DNA from: Zygnema cylindricum
Taxonomy: Eukaryota > Streptophyta > Zygnematophyceae > Zygnematales > Zygnemataceae
Assembly: GCA_037447655.1 (NCBI GenBank)
Contig: JBBHKE010001581.1
Coordinates: forward strand, 1 to 64,000
Length of the DNA stretch: 64,000 nucleotides
Direction: 5' to 3'
A program made the position numbers and the translations under genes. This document shows, piece by piece, positions 1 through 10,977 of the stretch. A model generated the notes under the pieces. That model did no database searches. It was not told the DNA's origin and saw nothing but the letters and a program-made list of their open reading frames with translations. The stretch's first letter is position 1. Each line of letters begins with the position of its first letter.

Positions 1-2123
1 TAGATAGTTAGCACAATTCATAGCTTCTGCCCAAAAACTTTTTCTTATTTTTTTATCTGTCAACATACTACGGGCACTATCACTTAAAGTCCGATTTAGT
101 CACTCGGCTACACCGTTTTGTTTTGAATTCTTTGGGACAATCTTTTGGTATTGAACCCCTTCCTCTTTCAAGTAATCCTCAAACTCATTAGTAGTGAATT
201 CCACCACATTATCACTCCTCACTCTCTTTATAGGTGTCTCATGGAGATTTTCACTCCATGCTTTATATTCTTAAAAATAAGCCGAAGCCTCAGATTTGTT
301 TTTCAAGAAATATACTCTAGAGTATCTAGACCAATCATCCGTGATAGTAAGTGTAAATCTTTTCCCTCCAACTGATGGCACTTTGGCCGGTCCCCATATG
401 TCACTGTGAATCAAATCTAAAACCTTTCCACCCTTATATGTTGCGACTTTTGGAAAAGGCAATATGTGGGCTTTTCCTTGACCACACACACTATAATCAT
501 CCAAAGTCTCATTATCCCCAAAATGTTTTCCCTCAACCACACCCATTTTCTTCAATTTCTTTAATCTATCTAGATGCACATGTCCTAATCTTTTATGCCA
601 CATCATCAAATCACTTACACCACCATAGTAAATTTCTGTCTTTCCATTACTCAAATTCTGCCTAAACATTCCTTGGCTACCTTTTTCAGCTGTGAAGTAC
701 AATTCATTCTCATTGCTAGCAACAAAGACTCCATTCTTAGTGCTAGTCTCAAAGCCCTTATTATCTAAGACCGACGTAGAGGTAAGATTCTTATTCAACT
801 CCGAAATAAAAAGAACATCAGAGAAAGTGACTATGGATGTCTTTCCATCAACTAAGACCTTCAGATCTACTGATCCCACTGAATTAGTGGTCACTATTCT
901 CCCATCCCCATACTCTATCTCTACAGAGGGATCTTTCTCATTTTGGAAAACAATGGTTTTTCTCTACACATATGCATAGAGGCTCCTGATTTAATGATCC
1001 ATCCTTCTTCATGAGCTTCTTTCACTCCATCGAAAGCACACTTTTGCCTCCTTGGAATCTTCGGCTCACCTTTCACCTCCAACTCTTTGTTGAGGAGAAG
1101 TTCTCCATCGTCATCATCATCATCCTCTCCCACGACTTGTGTTGCAACAAACGCCTTATTTTTCCTTCCGGCTGGTTTTCTAATCGATTCCTCCTTCAAT
1201 CTGAACTCCGTGAACTTAGTGCACTCTGCCATGGGCTTCTTAAAAAGATGGCAATGCCCTTGTGGAGCCCTTGGTGCACATCCGTCATGGTTTCCTCTTC
1301 CTCCTCCACCAATGTTCCCATAAGGTTTCTTGGAATCCTTATTATCCCAGTTACTACCTGTAACCAATGCTTGAACACTCTTTCTTCCCCTACAAATCTC
1401 AATTGTGCTTTCCCAAACCAAAATCATCACCACAATAGAAATCCAGAACCAAAGATGATCTCACAAATCCTGGGCCCTGTTAACAATGTTCTCATAATCA
1501 TGTGGGAGTTTCATTAGCAAAGTGTTCACCTTCTCTTTCTCGGTCTCCCTTTTCCCTCCACTTTCTAACTCCATGAATAACCCAGCCAAATCATTACAGA
1601 AATCTAACATCTTTCCCCCTTTGTACACATAGGCCTGTACCTTCTGATCTACCAGCTTCTGCTGCTGAATCGTACTGCTCTTGTAAATGTCGACAAAAGC
1701 TTCCCACAACTCGTCTGCCCTTTCCACATGAAGATGAGGTGTAGCCACTCCCTGAGTGAGACGCCCAAGAATAAAATGAGTCGCCACGATATTGTTGAAA
1801 TCCAAGATTTCAGTATTATTCGCCTCTGTTTTCTGAACAGGTGTTAATGGAGCCGATCCACTAGCCATTAGTGTGATTTTCTCCTTCTCTTTGTCCGACA
1901 TGGTGCTTTATGCAACATCCTCCACCCCCTCTGCCCCTGCAAATCCTCTAGTGAATCGAGATCCTCCAAAACGTGGTGGAACTCCCAATTTAGCGGATGG
2001 CCGACGCAAACGGCCATTCACAATGCCCCATAGCCGTTTTTCAAACAATACACCCCTCATCATGGTTTCCCAATAAATCAACATTGTTCCATTAAACATG
2101 GGCACCTTAGAGGGTGGGCCCTT
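1..2123 (-). pseudogene. E1 gag-protease-integrase polyprotein (broken)
   Basis: The reading frame begins in the primer site, where the expected ATG has become AAG. Gag follows (about 2123-1461), with a segment at 1901-1461 of the UBN2-type gag seen in plant copia elements. The zinc knuckle near 1240-1150 is damaged: CHLF..KKPMAEC lacks the Gly-His of a CCHC knuckle. The protease motif near 1000-970 reads KSGASMHM, so the catalytic Asp of D(S/T)G is lost. The integrase zinc domain at 620-470 keeps HKRLGHVH, but its first Cys has become Tyr (DYSVC). The catalytic core starts with HSDIWGP near 400, and a later Asp lies in RSDN near 210. Frames change at about 1904, 1450 and 910. Confidence 0.85.
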
Positions 2124-2127
2124 AACC
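2113..2127 (-). promoter_or_regulatory. E1 primer-binding site (half initiator tRNA-Met type)
   Basis: On the minus strand this reads GTTAAGGGCCCACC directly after the LTR with a 1-nt spacer. It differs at one position from GTTATGGGCCCACC, the complement of the anticodon stem-loop of plant initiator tRNA-Met as I recall that tRNA. The site therefore pairs with the middle of the tRNA, as in Drosophila copia, and not with its 3' end. Confidence 0.7.
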
Positions 2128-3980
2128 TATAATTTGTGACCTCCATTGGTATAAAGAATGTCCAGCTTATGTGAAGCCTCAGGATAGTATATGCCTTTTT
2201 TACTTTGACAATGAATAAGTCCCACCCTAAGACGCATGAATTCTAATTAACTACACCCTTGTGTAGTCCGGACTCCCATGAGTCCGTTGCAAAAAGAATC
2301 ACTGAATTTGCTCACATGAGCATTACATTATGGTTGTTTAAAGACAACATATTGTACAGTTGGCCTCTAGGAGAGAGAGGATTTTTCATTTTTTTTCCAA
2401 GTCTTGAAAAACTCCTAATAGCTATTCTAAACCAATCAAAATAGAGTACCCTAATTATCGTACATATAAAGTACAGAAGCCGACGTATTTTATGTATGGA
2501 TATATTCGGAACCACTATTGGTCAACCACGTGGCTAATAGGTCAACATCATTTTGTCCCTTTTCTCTTCCGGCATCCAATAGGATGATGCCATGTGTCAT
2601 TTCCTCCCATTTCGCCGAACTGCTCTCAGATAGTCGTTTCGGCATATCGGCACTCATGCGTGCCATCCGTTTTTTTTACGGAGATCGATTTCAGCTGTTG
2701 GATTTGACGGCGCGCCGAATAAATGTTCACCGTTGAATTTCATAGGTAAATGTTCCGTGTTGACCGTTGAATTTCGACGGTCAACAATCTGTGTTGACCG
2801 CTTGAAATTCATTTTGCTTTGCGAACCATCGATTGGGACATTTTATTTCGTCCGTCGATATTTTATAATTGTTTCATTTATTTCGTGCGGTACCGCATTT
2901 CATGCGGTACTACATGTTCCATGTTGAGTTTCGTTTCGTAAGATGTTAAATGAAATATGCCGTAGATTTCACTTTAAATAAGTATCAAATACAATACATG
3001 CAAAGAAAACATCAAAACCTAATGGATAAGGCGGTCGCCTATTGTTGTTTTTAGAAAGCTTTAGTCCTCACTTTGCCTCAGCTGTGAGAGAGAGTTGTTC
3101 AGGACTTAAGCTATTTTTGGTTGAGTTCGGTTCAGTACTTACCAAAATTAGTGTGACAGTGAAGTTGGGAGTTCACGGTTCATTCACAGTTGGGACACGC
3201 GTCGTCACTTGGGAGAATGCGTGAGTATGTCCTCCGTGGACGTATGGAAATTCGGCAGGACCACGGGACTTCGTGAAGTCAATTCTACGATGCCAAATCC
3301 TCTAATCGGACCGGTGACAGCCGCCGCCAACAAATAGTGACGAGGCATGACTAGATCATTATCACTTTACGTTGTCTGAACTTCAAATTAAATATTTGTG
3401 ATAGAATGTTAGATGTACGGCTAGAATGCCTCCGTACAGCTTAGTGTAGTTTCGGTGTATAGAAGTAGGACGTAGTGAATTTGATTTTTAGGAACAAATG
3501 ATATGAAAACTGTACACCCAGTATTACGTAATTTCATTTCTACATATCTCACAGATCTGTAAGCGGAATTTATTGAAATGTAGTGTGTGTGTTTCTATGT
3601 ATGTTATCTACAGTGTGGCAAATTTTCAGGACGTTTGGAGCGTTTTCTGAAAGTTATAGTCTGTCAAAGTTGTTGTTCTAACATCGGTATTTGTGGAAGC
3701 TTCCTCTCTTGATTTGTTCTACGATGACTACTGCTGCATCTTCTTCATCTTCAGTGCCAGCAGTTGTCTCAGAACAACACCTATTCCGTACAGTCTTTGT
3801 CCGAAGATTACAGGATCAAAGCCTGTTTGTGGCAACTTAAATTTTGTATGAGCTTTGTCTTCTGTCTATCCTCTCATCTGTCTAAGGCAGCCATGGCTAC
3901 TTGTCAATTCTCAGTGACTACGACAAGTATGAGAACTGTTAGACTCAAAAAGGTAGAATAAAAAATATCACTTTTCAACA
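2128..3980 (-). repeat. E1 5' LTR, interrupted by a solo LTR
   Basis: On the minus strand the LTR starts TGTTGAAAAGTG at 3980 and ends at 2128 next to the primer site. Without the nested insertion it is about 1.1 kb, the usual family A length. It holds the U3 hairpin (3899-3945) and the tRNA-like segment, which was split by the solo LTR (3021-3042 and 3785-3835). The other E1 LTR lies off the window. Confidence 0.78.
3043..3779 (+). repeat. Solo LTR S1 (family B), target duplication CCTAT
   Basis: The LTR runs from TGTTGTTTTTAG to TCAGAACAACA with no internal region. CCTAT at 3038-3042 is repeated at 3780-3784, so this is a clean insertion later reduced to a solo LTR. It is close to the solo LTR at 35728-36569. 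Near its end lies ATG at 3724, opening a short Ser-rich frame that stays open to the LTR end, as in other family B LTRs. Confidence 0.9.
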
Positions 3981-4475
3981 GGAATAGATTTCAAATTTTG
4001 GGGTGAGGCTTTCTCGTGTGCGTCGTATATTAGGAATAGAATAGAGACTAGAGCACTGAAAGGGAGAACACTATATGAAGTGTGGACTGGAAAAAAACTG
4101 TATGTTAGTCACTTGCGACTTTTTGGGAGTAAATGTTTTATTTTGGATAATCTTCCTATTTCTAAGCTTAGTCCGAAATCAATTCCCAAATTTTTTATGG
4201 GATATGATGATGAATCAGTGGGCTATAGACTATTTAATACAGATAGGAATACTCTTCACACTGCTAGAAATATTCAGGTTAAGGAAGAGAGTCGATATGT
4301 AGATATTTTTGGTATGACAGATTTTGAAAAAGATTCCAAAATCAAATAATATGTTATTTTTGAAAATACTCCTCTCACCTCACCTGGTCACTCTTTGGAC
4401 ACTTCTACTGGTTCACGTGTGGAGAATACTCCTCCTCTTCCTCCTCCTCCACCTCCTCCTCCTCGGCGGCAACCT
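3981..4475 (+). pseudogene. B1 polyprotein, left part: integrase C-terminal region
   Basis: This fragment encodes the end of the integrase core and the following GKARG-like region (SHLRLFGSKC, then FFMGYDDES). A proline-rich linker follows, encoded by CCTCCT repeats at 4420-4465. It is cut on the left by E1 and on the right by E2. If E2 and one AACCT copy are ignored, the linker frame continues without a break at 10983, which shows that the two pieces are one gene. The upstream gag-protease part of B1 lies left of E1, outside the window. Confidence 0.85.
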
Positions 4476-5542
4476 AAGTAGAATTTGATGGTCCTTTTTA
4501 AGTATTTTCTAGGTCTAAATAGAAATACAGAAAGAAGCCGAGGCAGTTTATCTCTAACTTCTCTCTCCAACTCCCACACTTATCGCAGTCACTGAGAAGT
4601 TGGAGAAGAAGCTAGACCCATGGATACCTAGGCTATCCAGAGGTTTACGAGAAATAGATTAGTTGATTTACTGATAGGTAGTTAATTTTTTGAAAAGATA
4701 AGTGTCGGAACCAAGATTTGATCCTGGTACTTGCCGGTAGGAAGGCAGCCGGTCACCGGTAGTCTTATCCGTTAAGTCTAAAGCTAATGATACACACTAT
4801 AGGGTTTGATATTTATTTAAACATTACAACCTAGGATAATTCATTTAACAAGAACTGTTTACGATATGCATAGATCCAGCTATGTAAATGTACGGATTAC
4901 GGTATGTGTTCGAAACGAGTACCGCGCATTTGTTTCTTTAACGAAACAAATACCGCGCAAGTGTTAATGACGGCTCCGATTAAAATCTACATACAATCGG
5001 ACTGCCAAAAAGAACGCCGAGATTGCAAAAGAGAATATCCGCGGTTTTTGGTCATCGCCACATCGGATGACACGTGGCAAAATTACGTTGGATCGTGGTA
5101 TCTCCAAGGATTACGAGACCGAATCCCGATATGCATGTGTCGACTTTAAGACCATGTCGTACAGTATCCCTACAGAAAGTAAACCGGCAGTTGTACTTTT
5201 GTGTACGAAAGTGTTATATGATTGGCTCCGTACATCATAAGATAGAGTTTGTGAGAGAGATAGGACTTAGAAAAATTGGTAGATAGGACCCTCTGTCTCA
5301 AAGAGCTTCTACACAAAAGGTCAACTTTGACCCTCCATAACTTAATGCTCCGAGGAGCAAATTCAGAGAATATTTTCGCTATCAACTCAAAGGAGTCTTA
5401 CCTTCAAAAGAGTGAAGGTGGTTAGAGTTTTTGTTTGCCAGGGTGGCAGTTGTTATTGCTGAAACACAAATGGGTCAGGGTTATCCTAGAGGATTTTTGG
5501 AAGCTGTCCATTCTGAGGACTTATGGAGGTCTCACAGATTCA
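4476..5542 (+). repeat. E2 5' LTR
   Basis: The LTR begins GTAGAATTTGATGG (first bases decayed from TGTAG) and ends CAGATTCA. In order it holds: the U3 hairpin (4552-4613); an antisense tRNA-like segment (4702-4776, T-arm-like CCAAG-ATTTGAT-CCTGG); a CACGTG box (5071-5076); a TATA-poor promoter stretch near 5330; and the U5 region with GCCAGGGTGGCAG near 5440. Confidence 0.85.
4702..4776 (-). other. tRNA-like segment in E2 5' LTR U3
   Basis: Read on the minus strand, an A-box-like GGATAAGACTACCGG is followed about 30 nt later by ACCAGGATCAAATCTTGG. The latter forms a 5-bp stem with a 7-nt loop like a tRNA T-arm, and GGATCAAATC is a B-box-like core. The loop starts with A, as in initiator tRNA-Met. 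The acceptor stem is not convincing, so this is a relic or a mimic and not a tRNA gene. The same segment recurs at 10138-10210. Confidence 0.6.
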
Positions 5543-5543
5543 G

Positions 5544-8500
5544 GTTCTGAGCCCACTCTTTAGGGTACCAATCTTTAATGGAACTGGCTTCATATGCTGG
5601 GAAAGTATGATGATAGGAGCTCTATGTGAGAAAAGATTTTGGGGGATAATGAGTAGACGAGTAAGGCGTCCATCAAGTCTTTAAATCCCTCTAGGGTTTG
5701 GAGGAAGCAGATTCACAAGGAAAGTAGATCCATCTTCAACAAAGGAGACAAAGGAAATAGTGGTGGTGGACAAAAGAACGTAGAAGGAAACGACCACACC
5801 AATAGCAACTAGTTCAGTATTCATGTCACCTATTTCGAGGAACGAGGAGAATGATACTGATACTTGGGACTTCTACAATATGGCGACAAAGCACTTCATC
5901 CTTCGCCATCTTACTCAAGGACTTGCATATCCTCATTCGCAGGTAGAAAAGGCATCCGATCTTTGGATGGCTCTTATAGAGATGTATCAAAGTGGTACGA
6001 TTCAGCAACAACAGTTGGCCGATCAGAAAGTTAAGGAGTATGTATACAAAGGGGGGAAGATGTTTGATTTTTGCAATAAGCTTGCTACACTCTTCAAGGA
6101 GCTAGAGAGTGCGGGAAAAGATTTGAGTTAAAAAGAAAAGGTTAACTTTTTACTGATGAAGTTACCGGATGAGTTCGAGAACGTAGTCAACCGTGTGCAG
6201 GACTTGCCGGACTCAAGGTGGATATGGAACTCAGTGGTAGGGATGATTCTTGTTTGGGAGAATACGATTGATATCCGAATGGGAGGAAAGAGTAGGCAAG
6301 CCCTCGCAACTGCAACCGATTGGAGGAATAAGGATTCTCGGAAACCGATCAGAAACTATAGGGGGAGGGAGCAGAAAAATCAGACCGACGAGTTCGGACC
6401 AATGGCTCCTAATGGTTTATATCATTTTTTGTAAAAAACAGGGGCACAATATGGCAGAGTGCATTAAGCTAACCAAGCTTTGGTTAAAGGAGGGGCAAAC
6501 CGTTGGAACCCCGAGAGGAAAGTAAAAGGCCCTTGTGACATAGGTACATGAGGCGGAATCCGAGGACGAGGACGATGAGCTCCTATTGGATAAGGAGTTG
6601 GAGGCGAAAAACGAGGTCGAAATTCCACGAAGGCAAAAATGTGCTTACGGTGGATTGAAAGGTGAAGCTGACTGAATTATAGATTCAGGTGCCTACATGC
6701 ACATGTGTAAGGATAAGCACCTATTCACTAAGATAAGAAAGATTCCCATCGTAGAGTTAGAGTACGGGGATGGGAGGATAGTCACTACTACTCTTGTAGG
6801 ATCGATAGATTTGAAAGTGTTAGTAGAAGGAAATGTAGAAACTAATGGTTTTATTAGTATTTTCTAGGTCTGAAAAGAAATATAGAAGTCAAGGCAGTCT
6901 ATCTCTAACTTCTCTCTCCAACTCTCAAACTTGTCGCAGTCACTGAGAAATTGGAGAGGAGTCTTTACCGCTAGTTTTTATGAGGATGTCTATTTTATTG
7001 CTAAGAAAGGTAACCAAGGGATGTTTAGGCTGATTTTAAGTAATGAGACAAAGAAAATTTATTATGCTGGTGTTCATGATATTATGATGTGGCATAAGAG
7101 GCTTGGGCATATGAATCTAGATAAGTTAAGAGAGATGAAAAAGATGGGAGTGGTGGAAGGGATTCAGTTAAGTCAGAGTGATAATATAAGTGATTTTAGT
7201 GGATGTGCTCAAGGTAAAGCACACAGATTACCCTTTACCAAAACAGCCACCTATAAGGGAGAAAAAAATCTAGATTTAGTACACAGAGATTTTTGGGGAC
7301 CGGCTAAAGTGTCCTCACTAAGGGGGGAAGAGATTTATGATGACTATCACTGATGATTGGTCTTGGTATTCCAGGGTGTATTTTTTGCAAATCAAGTCAG
7401 AAGCTCAAGATTATTTTAGACAATATAAAGCATTGAGCGAAAAATTCCATGAAACTCCAATCAAGAGAGTAAGGAGTGACAATGGTGGAGAGTATACTTC
7501 TAACCAGTTTGAGAAATTTTCTGAAAGAAAATGGAGTCCAACACCAAATGACAGTTCCTGGAAACCCAGAACATAATGGGGGTAGCTGAAAGGTTAAATA
7601 CAACACAAAGTGATAGTGTTTGAAGTATATTGTCAGATAAGAAGATAGGAACAAGGTTTTGGGCAGAAGCAATGAACTGTGCTAATTACCTCAAAAATAG
7701 AGTTCTTACTTCAGCTATAAAAGATCAAACACTTTATGAGAGATGGATAGGCCGGAAACCAAACATATCTCAATTAAAGATTTTTGGTAGTCAAGTATTT
7801 AGTCCAGATACAGATCGGTCTAATTGGAAGCTAGATCCTAAAGGAAAACAGGGATACCTATTAGGATATGATGAGGATGTTAAAGGAAATAGAATTTAAG
7901 ATCTAAAAGGGGAAGATATAATCTTAGTAAAACATCTAGTAGTTATGGATGAAGGAAAGTCTATGGATCCCTTCAAGTATACAAAGTCAGTAAAAATCAG
8001 ATTTGAGTCAGAAAGTTCCGATGACTTTGAGCTTCTTACCTATCCAGGTTTTAGAGAAGATAACATTCTTGCAGATACAAATCAGACCGAACAGGACTCG
8101 GCTGCGGACACTCCAGTGACAACTCTACCCGAGCGGAATACGTGGTGGAAACTGATTTGAAATCAAGGGACAAGGGAGAAGCCGAGATTGTTCAAAAGAA
8201 CCCACAGGAACCATCTATTCCGGCCACATATCTTGAGGGGGGAAGGAGAAGTAGCAAAAGATTGCATGAAAAACAGGTTAATAACAAGGTAACTAAACTA
8301 TCTCATCAAGATGAGCCTCAAACTTATGGAGAGGCGATGACCTGTCCAGAAAGGAACAGGTAGGAGACAACCATCAATGAGGAGATGGCCTCAATTATGG
8401 CAAGAGATACTTAGGAGCTGGTGGATTGTCCACCTAACCAAAAACTAATCGGTTGTAAGTGGGTTTTCAAATTAAAACTAAGCCTAGATAACAAAATTGA

Positions 8501-9897
8501 GCGCTACAAAGCCTGATTAGTGGCAAATGGATTTACACAAAAGGAGGGAATTGACAACGAGGAAACCTTTGCCCCGGTTGTCAAATTTCCCTCCGTCCGC
8601 ATACTTCTCAGTCTGGTTGCAGCGGAAGACATAGAGGTGCACCAAATGGACATCAAGACAACCTTTTTGCATGGAGAATTAGATGACGAGATCTTCATGC
8701 GACAACCTGAAGGATTTGTGGAGGAAGGAGAGGAGAGTAAAGTATGCCGACTGATTTTATCTCTTTATGGTTTGAAACATGCGCATCGACAGTGGAATAA
8801 GAAGCTTGATGAGTTTCTTAATGGTCAGGGATATATTTGGAATAGCTCAGATCACTCAATCTATGTTTTTGAGGATGATGAAGGTGTTATATATATTTTA
8901 ATTTATGTTGTTGATTTGTTTGTTTAAAGTAAATTAATGGAAAACATTTATAAACTAAAAATCGATCTTAAAGGGAGATTTGAAATAAAGGATATGGGGG
9001 AGGCAAATTATATTTTGGGAATTCAAGTAGAAAGAGACCGAAAAAGGAAGATTATAAGATAGACTCAAAAGCAAGCAACAGGGAACATGCTTGAAAAATT
9101 TTAGATGGATAAAGTTAATAGTTGTACAACTCCAATGGAGTTAAAGAAGGGAAGTGAGGGGAGTGAGGAGGAAGGAGTCATAGTGTTAGACGAGGAATTA
9201 TCTCATGAAGAACAGAAGTTCATGCAGACTATTCCTTACAGGCAAGGAGTGGGAAGTCTAATCTGTTTTATGAATTGTACCCGACCATATTTAGCTGCAG
9301 CTGTAGGAGTGCTGATTAAAAGTCTAAATGCTCCCACAAAGAGGGATTGGGAGGCAACTAAGAGAGTCCTTAGATATTTGATAGTAACTAGGGATCTATG
9401 GTTGCATTTGGGTGAGAGAATACTGACCTCGCTACTTGGAGTGATGCCAATTTTGGTGATTTTCCGATGTGGAGATGTACTTCTAGATATGTATTATATG
9501 TGGGTGATGGTGCTAACTGTTGGAGTAGCAAACAAGAAAAGGTTATTGCTCAATCCACCATGGAGGCTGAGTATATGGCCTCTTGCTTTGTTGTAAAAGA
9601 ATTGATGTGGGTCAAGTCTTTGCTTGGAGAGCTTGGTCACCTTAAGAGTGGTGTGTAGAAATTATTTTGTGATAATCAGGCAGCAATCGCTATTTTTGCC
9701 AATCCTAAACATCATTTTAAAGCCAAACACATGAAAATTAGACTCAACTTTGTTAGAGAGAAAGTAGAAAACAAAATAATCAGTTTAGAGTACCGACCAG
9801 ATAGCGAGATGGTGGCAGACATGATGACCAAACATGTGCTTTCCCGTAAGCGAATTTCCTGCAGGGAGAAGTGTGGTATAAAATTAAAGATTGACTA
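5544..9897 (+). pseudogene. E2 gag-pol polyprotein (broken)
   Basis: Gag occupies about 5550-6530 (open stretches 5823-6131 and 6156-6434), with a knuckle relic QGHNMAEC near 6445. The protease motif DSGAYMHMC (6683-6710) is preceded by an in-frame TGA. At 6834-6959 a piece of LTR replaces the protease/integrase junction. Integrase follows with HKRLGHMN and CAQGKAH (6931-7353), TDDWS and RSDNGGEY (7337-7576), and its C-terminal region (7630-7899). The RT core at 8520-8927 ends in YVVD instead of YVDD, so a catalytic Asp is lost. RT/RNase H continues to 9897 with several stops. The segment 8905-9390 is almost identical to 25704-26193 inside B3. Confidence 0.88.
6834..6959 (+). repeat. LTR 5'-end fragment embedded in E2 pol
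   Basis: The sequence starts exactly at an LTR 5' terminus (TGTAGAAACTAATGG). It contains the ATTTTCTAGGTCT motif and stops just after the right arm of the U3 hairpin (6903-6959). It replaces about 120 bp of coding sequence between protease and the integrase zinc domain. The likely origin is a nested insertion followed by deletion, or template switching. Confidence 0.75.
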
Positions 9898-9911
9898 GAA
9901 AATAACAGGAG

Positions 9912-10977
9912 TGTAGAAATTGATGGTCCTTTTTAAGTATTTTCTAGGTCTAAATAGAAATATAGAAAGAAGGCGAGGCAGTCTATCTCTAACTTCTCTC
10001 TCCAACTCCCACACTTGTCTCAGTCACTGAGAAGTTGGAGAGGAAGCTAGACCCATGGCTACCTAGGTTATCTAGAGGTTTACGAGAAATGGATCAGTTC
10101 ATTTACCGATAGGTAGTTAATTTACTAAAAAGATAGGTGTCGAAACCAGGATTTGATCCTAGTACCTACCGGTAGGAAGGCAGCCGGTCGCTAGTAGCTA
10201 TAACTGTTAAGTCTAAAGCTAATGATACACACTATAGGGTTTGATATTTATTTAAACATTACAACCTAGGATAATTCATTTAACTGGAACTCTTTACGAT
10301 ATGCATAGATCCAGCTATGTAAATGTACGGATTACGGTTTGTGTTCGAAACGAGTACCGCACATTTGTTTCTTTAACGAAACAAATACCGCGTAAGTGTT
10401 TATGACGACTCTGGTTAAAATTTGCATACAATCAGACGGCCAGAAAGAATGCCAAGATCGCAAAAGAGAATCTCGGCGGCTTTTGGTCATCGCCACATCG
10501 GATGACATGTGGCAAAATTACATTGGATCGTGGTAACTCCATTGATTACGAGATCGAATCCGGATATGACATGTGTGGACTTTAAGACCATGTCGTACAG
10601 TATCCTTACAGAAAGTAAACCCGCAGCTGTACTTTTGTGTACGGAAGTGTAATATGATTGGCTCTGTACAACATAAGATAGAGTCTGTGAGAGAGATAGG
10701 ACTTAGAAAAATTGGTAGATATGACCCTCTGTCTCAGAGAGCTTCTGTACAAAAGGTCAACTTTGACCCTCTATAACTTACTGCTCAGGGGAGCAAATTC
10801 AGAGGTTTTTTTTGCTATCGACTTAGGGGAGTCTTACCTTCACAAGAGTGAAGGTGGTCAGAGTTTTTGTCTTCCAGGGTGGCAGTTGTTTTTGCTGAAA
10901 TACAAAGGGGTAACGATTATCCTAGAGGCTTCTTGGAAGTTGTCCATTCTGAGGACTTATGGAGGTCTCAGAGTTTA
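9912..10977 (+). repeat. E2 3' LTR
   Basis: The LTR starts TGTAGAAATTGATGG after a short purine run and ends GAGTTTA before the AACCT duplication. It matches the 5' LTR closely over its length. It holds the hairpin (9988-10050) and an antisense tRNA-like segment (10138-10210, CCAGG-ATTTGAT-CCTAG at 10146-10162). The CACGTG box of the 5' LTR has become CATGTG near 10506. Confidence 0.88.

Larger units (their letters stand above)
1..3980 (-). mobile_element. E1: 5' part of a Ty1/copia element, family A
   Basis: This minus-strand copia element enters from the left edge. Read from right to left it has a 5' LTR (3980 to 2128, split by a solo LTR at 3043-3779), a primer-binding site at 2113-2126, then gag, protease and the start of integrase. 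Reverse transcriptase and RNase H lie outside the window. E1 interrupts the integrase of plus-strand B1, which resumes at 3981. The order gag-PR-INT is that of Pseudoviridae. All reading frames are broken, so it cannot move by itself. Confidence 0.88.
4476..10977 (+). mobile_element. E2: complete but decayed copia element, family A
   Basis: E2 has two LTRs (4476-5542 and 9912-10977), a primer site at 5544-5557, a gag-PR-INT-RT-RH order and a purine-rich tract before the 3' LTR. The 5-bp target duplication AACCT is at 4471-4475 and 10978-10982. The host site is the linker of B1. It is the most complete family A copy here. Many stops, plus replacement of part of protease/integrase by an LTR fragment at 6834-6959, make it non-autonomous. 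Confidence 0.92.

Noticed and set aside
4388-4579. Glycine-rich minus-strand ORF
   Set aside because: It is the complement of the CCT-repeat proline linker of B1.
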